The position numbers and the translations under genes were made by a program. The notes beneath the pieces were generated by a model. It was given only the letters and a program-made list of their open reading frames with translations, did not search any database and was not told where the DNA came from. A stretch of 38,045 nucleotides of DNA from Endozoicomonas atrinae (lineage in GTDB: Bacteria > Pseudomonadota > Gammaproteobacteria > Pseudomonadales > Endozoicomonadaceae), in the NCBI RefSeq assembly GCF_001647025.1, contig NZ_LUKQ02000030.1:1-38045 (forward strand), given 5' to 3'. This document shows positions 27,777 through 35,586 of this stretch, in pieces (the first letter of the stretch is position 1; each line of letters opens with the position of its first letter).

Positions 27777-28091
27777 TCAGGCGTCTGCTTTTAATACACG
27801 ACGATAAGCTGTGAACTGATCACCAAATGTATCAATGCCATCCTTACGAAGTGCAGGAGCAAGGTGCAACAGATAGTGATCCAGCGCACTTTGCCCAGAC
27901 ACTTGATAGCGAATAGAAAAGCCCGTTGAATAAGGTCTTGCTGTCAGCTGATCATCATCCGTCAGGTTAAGTACTTCCGCACTTTGAAACCCATCAGCCT
28001 TCAGCACTGCCTCAACGTGTGGCTTTAACCAGGCCCTGAACTCATCCACAATACCATTATCCACCAGACAATTGACTTCATAGATAATCAT
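27777..28091 (-). CDS. DUF4286-family protein
   Basis: A 104-aa cytoplasmic protein with the DUF4286 pattern: MIIYEVNCLVDNGIVDEFRAWLKPHV at the start, a central DGFQSAEVL, and SGFSIRYQVSGQSALDHYLLHLAPALR before the end (DQFTAYRRVL). The family has a ferredoxin-like/ABM-type dimer fold and no assigned reaction. A strong ribosome site (AAGGGGG) lies before the ATG. It is the next gene downstream of the O-methyltransferase on the same strand (73 bases), so co-transcription is plausible. Confidence 0.88.
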   Translation of the reverse strand: MIIYEVNCLVDNGIVDEFRAWLKPHVEAVLKADGFQSAEVLNLTDDDQLTARPYSTGFSIRYQVSGQSALDHYLLHLAPALRKDGIDTFGDQFTAYRRVLKADA

Positions 28092-28164
28092 GAACGCCCC
28101 CTTATCTTAAATAACCATTTGGGAGTAATGGATAATAGTGGATAAATGGTAGAACGGTAGAAGA

Positions 28165-28800
28165 TCAGACTTTTCGCACAATATTTAGACCATGCCGAAT
28201 GGGCAGCAGCACACTCTCAAGGTTTGGGTGCTCATAAATATAACGATTCAAGTCTGCAATCACCTGATCCCGTTCCTCTTGAGGATCAAGCACCTTCCCT
28301 TTCCAGAGAGCGTCATCAATAACGATAAGCCCGTTCGGGTTCATCATGGGCAGTACCATCTCCAGATAATCACGGTACTTCTTCTTATCCGCATCAATAA
28401 ATACCAGGTCCAGTTTTTCCCTGATTTCCGGGATGGTATCCAGTGCTCTGCCAAAGAGCACTTTGATTTTATGGCCATGGGGGGAGCGGTCGAAAAACTC
28501 CTGCCCTATGGCAATGGATCTGGGGTTGGTCTCACAGGCATAAACTACACCATCATCTGGCAAACCTTCTGCCATGGACAGCGCAGCATAGCCAGTAAAC
28601 ATACCAATCTCCAGAACCGTTTTGCTGCGACTGATCTTAAGCAGCATTTTCAGGGTCTGCCCCACCAGCCGACCAGAGAGATTCACCGGGTAGCGGGTTC
28701 GGTCCACTGTGGCCTGAGCAAGCTCTGCCAGAATCGGAGACTCACCGGATGTCATAGCCTGGCAATAGTTTTCAATCGCTGGATCAACCATTGAATCCAT
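28165..28800 (-). CDS. Class I SAM-dependent O-methyltransferase
   Basis: A cytoplasmic methyltransferase of the caffeoyl-CoA/catechol O-methyltransferase group (PF01596 type). Motifs: SAM loop VLEIGMFTGYAALSMAEGLP, acidic YACETNP, FIDADKKKYRDYLE (metal and SAM contacts), and LIVIDDALWKG with the metal-binding acidic pair. The small-molecule acceptor is not predictable. I prefer ATG at 28800, which has ACAGGT upstream and gives 211 residues. The longer frame would begin at a GTG (28851) with no ribosome site. It is divergent from the SelW-like gene. Confidence 0.88.
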   Translation of the reverse strand: MDSMVDPAIENYCQAMTSGESPILAELAQATVDRTRYPVNLSGRLVGQTLKMLLKISRSKTVLEIGMFTGYAALSMAEGLPDDGVVYACETNPRSIAIGQEFFDRSPHGHKIKVLFGRALDTIPEIREKLDLVFIDADKKKYRDYLEMVLPMMNPNGLIVIDDALWKGKVLDPQEERDQVIADLNRYIYEHPNLESVLLPIRHGLNIVRKV

Positions 28801-28913
28801 GCATTGTACCTGTCTTGATAAAAGAGCCTTGATAAAATGGGCACTCTCCACGAAGATGAGGCCACAACTTATAAAGCGTAAAAAATAAGCTGCGGATTCT
28901 AAGCGAGGGAGCC

Positions 28914-29192
28914 ATGACAGAAAAGCCCGTTATCGAGATTGAGTACTGCAGTCAATGCCAATGGCTGTTACGTTCTGCTTGGCTGGCACAGGAACTGCTA
29001 AGTACCTTCAGCACGGATATAGGTGAAGTCCGGTTAAAGCCGGGAACCGGCGGTATCTTTACTATAAAGCTGAACGGTCAAGAGGTCTGGGAAAGAAAAA
29101 AGCATGGAGGTTTTCCTCAACCCAAGGAAATCAAGCAGAAAGTCAGGGATGTTATCGCCCCAGGAAGGGATCTTGGCCATAATGATCGTTAG
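28914..29192 (+). CDS. SelT/SelW/SelH-family (Rdx) thioredoxin-like protein
   Basis: A 92-aa cytoplasmic protein of the Rdx family. The redox motif is CSQC (residues 12-15 in EIEYCSQCQWLLRSAWLAQELL), with cysteine in the place where eukaryotic SelW has selenocysteine. GGIFTIKLNGQEVWERKKHGGFPQPKEIKQKVRD completes the fold. The members are thought to act in thiol redox reactions, but the substrate is not defined. The ATG is preceded by GAGGGAG, a strong ribosome site. Confidence 0.92.
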   Translation: MTEKPVIEIEYCSQCQWLLRSAWLAQELLSTFSTDIGEVRLKPGTGGIFTIKLNGQEVWERKKHGGFPQPKEIKQKVRDVIAPGRDLGHNDR

Positions 29193-29217
29193 ACAATCAA
29201 AATAAAAAGCCACACTT

Positions 29218-30336
29218 ATGATTTATGGCTCTACTCATCCTGACCCGTCTGCCACCCGGACTGAAAAGGTTACTAACGAACCGGCAGCCAAACCTTCTAC
29301 TGGTACACTGTTCACTGATGAAACCCTGAATAAAAACCTGAGAAAAAAGTCCCTGAGCGGTTTTTCAGTAGAGGCTGAAGCTCATACTCACAAGCACCTT
29401 ATCAAAAGCCACTGTTGCCCCTCCCAGAAGTTTCCAGAGCATAACTTAACGTTGGTACAAAAAAGGCCCCTTAATACTACAGATGTATTGATGAAGACGG
29501 AGCCCGATGCTGGCTTCACAAAACTCCATCAGGCCATAAGAGATAAGAACTGGGAGCAGGCTCAACAAATCTTACAACTTGAGCCTCAGTCGGTCTTAGA
29601 GAAAGACCCTGAAGAAAATAACGCGGTCCATCTGGCAGCAACCTGTGGCTTCACAAAATGCCTGAACCGTATGATTGAAACCCCACAGGGGGTTAAAGCG
29701 TTGTCCGTTAAAAACCGTCATGGTTTTTATCCTTTGTGCTGTCTCCTGGGAGAAAAAGCCAGCGCCACATTCGATACAGAACTTTTCAAGATTGCTCCAG
29801 GTAGCCCCTTACAGGCCCATTACCATGAGCTACTGACAACACTGGAAGAAAAACACCATCATGAAGCAGTTTTCGCAAAGTCTGTATTGGAAGCCCCTGA
29901 AAATATTGCCTTAGTGAATGTGATGGCAAGAGCCACCTCACAGTTACTGTTAACCATGAGCGATGATCTCTTTGATGAGTATCGTGAAGATGTGAATCTC
30001 GACTTGCAACGCCGTAATTTCCCCGTCAGCAAGCTGGTGGATTTTTCAAGTAAACTCACCCTGTCGAAAACACTGAAAGCACTTACAGAAGAAGGTAATA
30101 ATAACAACCATATCGTGGATATCATGTCAGTACTCTGGCGTCTGTCAATATTTCTTCTAGAAAATGAGGGCTCTTTAGATCCAGACAGACTCGATCACAT
30201 CCATAATTTATTGGGTACAATGGGTAAAAACCATGTTATTCACCCAGAGTGGACAGAAGAGGTAACTGAAAATAATTTCCAACGGTTTTGTTTTCTCCCA
30301 ACGAGCCTGTTAATTAACTTATCCATAAACGCCTGA
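29218..30336 (+). CDS. Ankyrin-repeat protein, candidate host-interaction protein
   Basis: A 372-aa protein without a signal peptide or TM helix. Residues ~98-180 hold two to three ankyrin-like repeats: GFTKLHQAIRDKNWEQAQQIL, then NNAVHLAATCGFTKCLNRMI, then a weaker NRHGFYPLCCLLG. The N-terminal ~90 residues are polar and look disordered, and the C-terminal half is helical with no recognised domain. Ankyrin proteins of this kind are frequent in symbionts and intracellular pathogens and often act in the host cell. Secretion is not shown by sequence. There is a weak ribosome site. It begins 25 bases after the SelW-like stop but is compositionally different from it. Confidence 0.75.
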   Translation: MIYGSTHPDPSATRTEKVTNEPAAKPSTGTLFTDETLNKNLRKKSLSGFSVEAEAHTHKHLIKSHCCPSQKFPEHNLTLVQKRPLNTTDVLMKTEPDAGFTKLHQAIRDKNWEQAQQILQLEPQSVLEKDPEENNAVHLAATCGFTKCLNRMIETPQGVKALSVKNRHGFYPLCCLLGEKASATFDTELFKIAPGSPLQAHYHELLTTLEEKHHHEAVFAKSVLEAPENIALVNVMARATSQLLLTMSDDLFDEYREDVNLDLQRRNFPVSKLVDFSSKLTLSKTLKALTEEGNNNNHIVDIMSVLWRLSIFLLENEGSLDPDRLDHIHNLLGTMGKNHVIHPEWTEEVTENNFQRFCFLPTSLLINLSINA

Positions 30337-30414
30337 TAAAAGAAATATAAGTCCAAAAGTTATAACACAGCTCTATTCACATTCTAAAGACCAAGGAAGC
30401 TGATTAATAAATCA

Positions 30415-30441
30415 TTAGCTTTCAACACACCGTAAAGCTAA
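30415..30441. terminator. Possible bidirectional terminator between convergent genes
   Basis: TTAGCTTT (30415-30422) pairs with AAAGCTAA (30434-30441) across an 11-base loop, between the ankyrin gene and the acidic-protein gene. No T-run longer than three follows. Confidence 0.35.
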
Positions 30442-30448
30442 ATAATCA

Positions 30449-31051
30449 TTAACCTTCTTCTTCCTTTTTGCCTTCTTCTGACTTACTGTCAATTCTTCCT
30501 TTCACCTCAGGCTCGGAACTTTCATCTGCGTTTGTATTATCCCCTACAGCCTCCAAAGAGTCATTTTTCTCCAGATTTGGTGGTTCTGCTGCAGCTCCAG
30601 AGGTTTCCGTAGCCTCGGGATCATGTTTCTCCAGTTCAGGTGGCTCTGTTGTTGCTTCTGGGGTTTCTGTCACCTCAGAATTATCACCCGTTTGAATAGT
30701 TTGAACCTTATCTGTTACTGTTTTAAGCTCCTTTTCATCCCCCTCTTTTGAGATTGGCGCTTCTGCTGATGTACTGTCAGAACCTGATTTTTCTAGATCA
30801 CCAGCACCTTTTTGACTCATTTGAGTATCGGTTTCAGCTCCCTTAATGCTCTTCTCACTTATTGAATCACCACTGGGTCCACCATCGCCAGCCCCTCTTT
30901 CTGGCATTTTATTCTCATCAGGTGAGACTGATTTTAAGGTATCCGTTCCACCAATATTGGAAGGAACTTCTTTCTGCTCAGCTTTCTGTTCACCGGAAAC
31001 CTGAGTATCTGCAGAAGACATCACTGGTGGAGTGGAAGGTCGTATATCCAT
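30449..31051 (-). CDS. Acidic, disordered repeat protein, 200 aa
   Basis: A strongly acidic, Glu/Ser/Thr/Pro/Gly-rich sequence with almost no hydrophobic residues, so it is expected to be unfolded along its whole length. Near residues 128-165 an imperfect tandem repeat is visible: VTETPEATTEPPELEKHD, then EATETSGAAAEPPNLEKND. Other short echoes are KGAGDLEKSG and RGAGDGGPSG. It has no signal peptide. A good ribosome site (AGAGG) precedes the ATG, supporting translation. Such proteins occur among secreted effectors and as surface or chaperone-bound linkers. I can assign no function. It ends next to the ankyrin gene (convergent), in an orphan-rich zone. Confidence 0.65.
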   Translation of the reverse strand: MDIRPSTPPVMSSADTQVSGEQKAEQKEVPSNIGGTDTLKSVSPDENKMPERGAGDGGPSGDSISEKSIKGAETDTQMSQKGAGDLEKSGSDSTSAEAPISKEGDEKELKTVTDKVQTIQTGDNSEVTETPEATTEPPELEKHDPEATETSGAAAEPPNLEKNDSLEAVGDNTNADESSEPEVKGRIDSKSEEGKKEEEG

Positions 31052-31652
31052 AATAAAAACCTCTTTTATCTATTTAGTAGGCACTTACAATAGACTTTGG
31101 CCATCTTTAATTGGTTTCAATGTTTTTTAGAGTATTTTTTCTCGTTATGTATTACGCATTATTGCTATCATTTTTATAGAAATAGATGGCTTATAAAATC
31201 AACGATTAAGCCACTGCTCATGGATATTTCCTTTAAATATACTGAAGCTAAAACAGATCACATACAGGTTATAGTTCAGACAAACTTCCTGAAGCTTTGA
31301 CTCTTATATCAATAGATACAAGAAGATTGACATTTAAATTCTGAAAACATCATGAAAGCCGTTCTCAAGTTGTTGTGCTTAAGAAGGAAAGTGTGCACTT
31401 CTATTGATAACAGGTGAAAAAAAATCTTAGCGTTTATGGTGGCAGCCCCATCCATGGATGCCGCCATAAACTGTTTTATATAACTCATAAGAAGAAGGAA
31501 CTGATTTTTCAGGGCAAACTTATGAGATTTTATCAATGCTGGCCCATAAAGCCTGCACAAGAAAATATTATCCCTAACCTGTATATTAGGTAAAAGACAG
31601 CCTGTTTGTACTTCTCAAATCAACTGATTTATCCTGCCTGCTGCAACAAGCT
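31052..31652. other. Non-coding stretch of 600 bases with a stem-loop
   Basis: No supportable gene is seen on either strand. The only structure is the inverted repeat at 31433-31470, listed separately. Otherwise it is AT-rich, with the promoter of the acidic protein presumably at the left edge. Confidence 0.45.
31433..31470. repeat. REP-like inverted repeat
   Basis: TTTATGGTGGC (31433-31443) is matched inverted by GCCGCCATAAA (31460-31470) with one mismatch. The loop contains the 10-base palindrome ATCCATGGAT. Its GC-rich core stands out in an AT-rich region, as dispersed palindromic repeats do. It lies about 180 bases beyond the stop of the FtsX-like permease gene. Confidence 0.6.
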
Positions 31653-32807
31653 CTAAGTTCTTCTGGAAAAACCATACATTCGCCATGCTGGCAGGCAGGC
31701 AACCAGAAAACCCAGTAAAAACAGCGACAACAACCAAAGCAGCTGCTCCAGAGGCAGTGCGATGCTGCTCACAACAGGAATCCAGCTCCCCAGGAAAAGA
31801 GTCGATACTTTATATATAACGACACCAGAGCACAGAGCAACCAGGATCTGCAGCATGGGTTCTGCCAATGTAAGACCTGCCAGCTGCCAGGGCCTTGCCC
31901 CTACCATTCGCAACAGTTCGACTTCCTGCTTTCGCTCCGCAAAACCAGCAGAAAGATTAAAGTACATCATCATCAGGGAGAGCAGCCCTATAATAAAGCT
32001 CATCGCCATAAAAACATTATTCAGCATTCGCTGATAATGCCCAAGCTTTTCCAGTTCGAACGAGGGAATCACTACTTCAAGGGGTATATTAAATTTTGAC
32101 TTCAGCTCCTGCTGCACCTTAAAGAGGGAGTGCCGATGTCGCAGTTTTATCAAAATAAAATTAAGATAGTCGTTTTTTATTCCATGAGCTTTTCGGGTTT
32201 TACGTAACCCTTCAATAGGAATTAAAATATTATTATCCAGTGAGGTTCCGGTTTCCATTAAAACCCCCTGGATAATAAATGGTGTTTGATACTCATCTTT
32301 TAATGAAGGTGAAAAGCCATTGGCTATCGTCAGGGTTTCTCCAGGTTGATAGTCTGCTGCCAGACTGGCACCAATGAATGCAGAACGATGATTCCTGAAT
32401 GCCGTGCCTGAGCCACTGGCACCAATGAAATTAAGGGCTTTCAGCTGCAGGGTTTCCATATAACGCGCAGTACTGCCTGTCACTGTATATCCACGGTGAC
32501 TTTCGTTGGTCGCCACCGGCGCAGCCCACTCTATATCTTCCAGGCCAGCAATGTCTTCATATATATCCCAGGGAATAACCGGAGGAGGAGGGCCAATGCG
32601 AAAAAGGCTGTAAAGTACAAGGTGGACAGGCTGCGAAGGTGCTCCGACAATCAGGTCTGCCCCTGAAGACACCTGGCGCGCATAGGACCTGACAGCTTCA
32701 TGGATATGGCTGATAACCAGAAGAAGCGCAATACTGAAAGCAAGTGCCAGAATTGAAATCGCTGAGCGCCCGGCTCTCTGACCAAGGCTTTTGCGCATAA
32801 TCTTCAT
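31653..32807 (-). CDS. FtsX/MacB-like ABC permease of the DUF2796 cluster
   Basis: A 384-aa inner-membrane permease. TM1 (SILALAFSIALLLVISHI) is followed by a large periplasmic domain and three C-terminal TM helices with the FtsX core (ERKQEVELLRMVGARPWQLAGLTLAEP). This is the MacB/LolE topology, in which the transporter acts mechanically on a periplasmic substrate rather than forming a channel. The start at 32807 overlaps the ATPase stop as ATGA; a slightly longer start at 32816 is possible. It is the third and last gene of a coupled set with a DUF2796 protein and an ATPase. In Pseudomonas the matching cluster (PA4063-PA4066) is Zur-regulated, so a role in zinc homeostasis is inferred. Confidence 0.87.
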   Translation of the reverse strand: MKIMRKSLGQRAGRSAISILALAFSIALLLVISHIHEAVRSYARQVSSGADLIVGAPSQPVHLVLYSLFRIGPPPPVIPWDIYEDIAGLEDIEWAAPVATNESHRGYTVTGSTARYMETLQLKALNFIGASGSGTAFRNHRSAFIGASLAADYQPGETLTIANGFSPSLKDEYQTPFIIQGVLMETGTSLDNNILIPIEGLRKTRKAHGIKNDYLNFILIKLRHRHSLFKVQQELKSKFNIPLEVVIPSFELEKLGHYQRMLNNVFMAMSFIIGLLSLMMMYFNLSAGFAERKQEVELLRMVGARPWQLAGLTLAEPMLQILVALCSGVVIYKVSTLFLGSWIPVVSSIALPLEQLLWLLSLFLLGFLVACLPAWRMYGFSRRT

Positions 32808-33523
32808 GATGACCATCGGTTTTCGCGCTCCCTTGCCAGATTCAAGGTATCCATATTCACATACCGGTCAAAACCATCAATGCCGTTTTCATCATGGGTT
32901 GTACAGATCAGTGTTGCACCACTGGCACGGCATTCTTCCTGTAATAGCTGGTAAACGGCCTTCTTCCCCCTGCAGTCCATGGCTGAAGCCGGCTCATCGG
33001 CCAACACCATTTCAGGCTTGCCAATCAGTGCACGGGCAATAGCAAAGCGCTGCTGTTGGCCAGCACTGTATTGTGCTGCATTTTTTGACAGTCGGGACGG
33101 GTCTCTTAAGCTGAGCTTCCGAATCAGACGAATGGCATCCTTGGCTGCTGTCCCAGATCGCCTTTCGGCTTCGTATCTTCTTTTCTGCGAGAAATAACAG
33201 GGTAATAGAATGTTATCGAAGGCACTGAGATAAGGAACCAGCCGATAATGCTGAAAAACAAACCCGATAGAGTCGGCACGAAGTCTTTCCAGAGAGGAGG
33301 TTCCAATTTTTCTCATATCATTGCCCATAACCATCACATCACCACTATTACCGCGGACAAGCCCCATCAGGGTTCTTAACAAGGTCGTTTTTCCAGAACC
33401 ATTCCCACCCTGAATGCACACCGTTTCACCAGCATTGATCACCAGCTCTGAAATCCTCAAAACTTCTGAATCACCAATACTTTGCTCAAGGTCATGAATG
33501 GAGACGGCCTGAACATTTATCAT
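32804..33523 (-). CDS. ABC transporter ATPase (MacB/LolD type)
   Basis: A 239-aa cytoplasmic ATPase. Visible are Walker [13 protein letters not shown], the Q-loop VFQHYRLVPYLSAFDNILLP, a signature that reads YSAGQQQRFAIARAL instead of LSGGQ (serine and one glycine of the loop changed to Ala-containing SAGQQ), Walker B MVLADEPASAMD, and the switch histidine in CTTHDENG. Its start overlaps the DUF2796 stop by four bases and its stop overlaps the permease start, so all three genes are translationally coupled. Confidence 0.9.
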   Translation of the reverse strand: MINVQAVSIHDLEQSIGDSEVLRISELVINAGETVCIQGGNGSGKTTLLRTLMGLVRGNSGDVMVMGNDMRKIGTSSLERLRADSIGFVFQHYRLVPYLSAFDNILLPCYFSQKRRYEAERRSGTAAKDAIRLIRKLSLRDPSRLSKNAAQYSAGQQQRFAIARALIGKPEMVLADEPASAMDCRGKKAVYQLLQEECRASGATLICTTHDENGIDGFDRYVNMDTLNLARERENRWSS

Positions 33524-34077
33524 CTTAATATCCCCGCCTTAATGGAAACTTGCAGCTTGTCAGGATAAACAACGGTCTTATTTTGCCAGTTTTCTGTTGT
33601 CAGCCAGACATCAATCGCTTTCAAGTCAGGCAGAGCTTCATAAAGTTTCACGTCTATGTATTTGAGCTGTCCGGGACTTTTACAGCTGAATGTCTGAAAG
33701 CCACTGATTTGATCCCCCTCCCGATTGACATGAAGTCCAATTACCTGACAATGGGCTGCTGCAGATGGCAGAGCAAAGTACTGCATACCTTGAAGCTGAC
33801 TATACATCAGCTCCAGATCCATTTTTTTTTTAAGTACCGATAAAGACTCTTCATTGAGGGCAATATATAGCGTCAGTTTCTCACCAGAAATACTGATATC
33901 CAGCCCAATCCGTGCAGGTTCAACAGCCCTATGCAATATTATCTCGGCTCGACTTTCCACAGCCGGTAAAGCAAGCAGATACAAGGTGAACAGTTTCAAT
34001 GAGACCTTTCTGGGCAAAGCCTGAAAAAGGAAGATAAATCGCTGTATCGCTACTGGAATCTTGGTTTTCATGCTCAT
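33520..34077 (-). CDS. DUF2796-family periplasmic protein
   Basis: A 185-aa exported protein. A hydrophobic segment (LKLFTLYLLALPAVESRA) ends near residue 44, an unusually long leader; the signal-peptide start may really be later, but no alternative ATG exists. The mature part fits DUF2796: EPARIGLDISISGEKLTLYIAL, then YFALPSAAAHCQVIGLHV, FQTFSCKSP with a second Cys, and LKYIDVKLYEALPDLKAIDVWLTT. Typical members carry a His-rich stretch for zinc; it is missing here. First gene of the three-gene ABC cluster, which in other bacteria belongs to the zinc-starvation (Zur) regulon. I could not find a Zur box upstream by eye. Confidence 0.8.
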   Translation of the reverse strand: MSMKTKIPVAIQRFIFLFQALPRKVSLKLFTLYLLALPAVESRAEIILHRAVEPARIGLDISISGEKLTLYIALNEESLSVLKKKMDLELMYSQLQGMQYFALPSAAAHCQVIGLHVNREGDQISGFQTFSCKSPGQLKYIDVKLYEALPDLKAIDVWLTTENWQNKTVVYPDKLQVSIKAGILR

Positions 34078-34465
34078 GGTTATCGGTCATCTTCCAATAA
34101 AGATAAGAGTCCAGAGTGACTGGCTGCACAGAGCCATTTAATCAAGCCCCCGCTAGACAGAATCACGATCAACAAGATATAAGCTTTTGCTTTATTGCCA
34201 ATATTCTGCTGGCAGCGAATATTTTGGCCTATACTCGAAACTGCTAATCCTCCAATAACCTATCTGCTTCATCTGCAATCGGCTTCGGTCAAAACTTATA
34301 CGTTAACAATCAGAGTGTTACAGCGCTTCTCCAAACATACTTGAGGTACTTTAATAGCACTCACTGTCCATACTGTCGGCCATGGCATTCAGATTATGTG
34401 GTGGGAAATTCTTACTCGATTAGACGTCAATACATCCCTAACTCGACACACCTGGAGTTTGATTC
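34078..34465. other. Divergent intergenic region
   Basis: About 390 bases between the DUF2796 cluster and the OmpA-like gene. It contains an imperfect dyad, GCCAATATTC (34197-34206) against GAATATTTTGGC (34217-34228). It could be an operator or hairpin for either gene, and promoters for both directions must be here. No gene or RNA is recognised. No TTATAACATATAA-type Zur palindrome is visible. Confidence 0.45.
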
Positions 34466-35395
34466 ATGCGTTTCATCACTCCCTTTAAAACGCTAACTCT
34501 GTTCGTGATCCCACTTTTTCTTGCTGGCTGCGCCAGTGATGGTCATATGAACCGGTGGAGCCAATGCGCCCTGATTGGAGCTGGTACAGGCGGTCTTGTT
34601 GGCGCTGCAGCCAACAGTAAGAGCTCATCAGACAGTGGTAAATCAGCAGCTTACGGTGCTATAGGTGGCGCCCTGGTCGGTGCCGCTATCTGTGCACTGA
34701 CGGGGGGTGACAGTGATCACGATGGTGTTCCTGATAAAAAAGACCGCTGTGCACACACACCCAAAGGCGTAAAAGTCGATAAAAGTGGCTGCCCTGTAGA
34801 CTCAGATAATGATGGCGTCCCTGACTACATGGATAAGTGCGCCAATACCCCCTATGGTGTAAAAGTGGATGCTGACGGTTGCCCCGATTCCGACGGCGAT
34901 GGTGTCCCAGACAATATGGATCGCTGCCCCAACACCCCTGCCGGCGTAGCTGTTGACCAGCACGGCTGCCCTGTCGACAGTGATGGGGATGGTGTTCCTA
35001 ATGCCATGGATAAGTGCCCAAATACCCCCAAAGGCGTTCCAGTCGATGCAGATGGCTGCCCACTGCAGAGAGAGCTGGGAATCGTTTACTTTGGCTTTGA
35101 TAAAACCGATATTGACCAGCTGGGTCGTCAGGAACTGGATCAAATCGCTGATGCGGCCAAAAAGCAGCCCAATGTTCGCCTGACCGCGGTTGGTTACACT
35201 GACTCAACCGGACCAGTGGAATACAACAGGAAACTCGCGCTGCGCCGGGCTGAAAGTGTCAAAAAATACCTGGAAGGCCATGGAGTCAGTGGCAATCGAA
35301 TCAAAGCGGTTGCAGGTGGTGTACTGGAGGCCGGAGATCAAACCAGAGAAGGCCGCAGAAATAACCGTCATGTTACCATCACCATTGAACGCTAA
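34466..35395 (+). CDS. OmpA-like lipoprotein with four TSP3-type calcium repeats
   Basis: A 309-aa outer-membrane lipoprotein. The signal peptide ends in the lipobox LAGC (Cys22). Residues ~36-80 are a glycine-zipper segment (GAGTGGLVGAAAN, AIGGALVGAA). Residues 82-200 carry four tandem ~30-residue repeats of the thrombospondin type-3 kind (DSDGDGVPDxxDxCxNTPxGVxVDxxGCP), each with an acidic calcium-binding loop and a cysteine pair. Residues ~205-309 are the OmpA peptidoglycan-binding domain (GYTDSTGPVEYNRKLALRRAESV, RRNNRHVTITIE). It anchors the outer membrane to peptidoglycan, with the repeats as a calcium-rigidified stalk. ATG at 34466 follows CTGGAG. No close operon partner. Confidence 0.94.
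   Translation: MRFITPFKTLTLFVIPLFLAGCASDGHMNRWSQCALIGAGTGGLVGAAANSKSSSDSGKSAAYGAIGGALVGAAICALTGGDSDHDGVPDKKDRCAHTPKGVKVDKSGCPVDSDNDGVPDYMDKCANTPYGVKVDADGCPDSDGDGVPDNMDRCPNTPAGVAVDQHGCPVDSDGDGVPNAMDKCPNTPKGVPVDADGCPLQRELGIVYFGFDKTDIDQLGRQELDQIADAAKKQPNVRLTAVGYTDSTGPVEYNRKLALRRAESVKKYLEGHGVSGNRIKAVAGGVLEAGDQTREGRRNNRHVTITIER
34709..35065 (+). repeat. Four tandem coding repeats of ~90 bases in the OmpA-like gene
   Basis: Units at about 34709-34798, 34799-34885, 34886-34975 and 34976-35065 encode DSDxDGVPD...GCP. DNA similarity between units is high (GATGGTGTTCC/GATGGCGTCCC cores), so unit number could vary by slippage or recombination. Confidence 0.8.
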
Positions 35396-35432
35396 CCTCT
35401 TTTAGGTATTTCCTCCATCTCTGCATAGGTAT

Positions 35433-35496
35433 CCACAGAGACCTCAAAGAGCACAGAGAAATATTTTTTCTTTTGTGGTCTTTGTGGTCTCCGTGG
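35433..35496. repeat. Inverted repeat of the CCACAGAG...CTCCGTGG type
   Basis: The arm at 35433-35458 (CCACAGAGACCTCAAAGAG and on) is matched inverted at 35472-35496 (ending GGTCTCCGTGG), with about four mismatches and an AT-rich loop. It lies about 38 bases after the OmpA-like stop. Similar 'cacagag/ctctgtgg' palindromes are known as dispersed repeats in many proteobacteria. As RNA it would form a strong stem that could help end or protect the ompA-like transcript. Confidence 0.7.
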
Positions 35497-35586
35497 TTCC
35501 AACGCTTTTGCCTGTTTCTTTTGGAGCCTGTGAGATAGTATTGTCACAACCCAAACCTACTCACTTAACGTCTCCAAGCAGTATTC

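Noticed and set aside
28801-28851. Longer start (GTG 28851) for the O-methyltransferase
   Set aside because: No ribosome site and the extra residues are outside the conserved domain; ATG 28800 is preferred.
31309-31560. 83-codon minus-strand frame in the non-coding stretch
   Set aside because: It crosses the inverted repeat at 31433-31470, has no ribosome site and no recognisable features.
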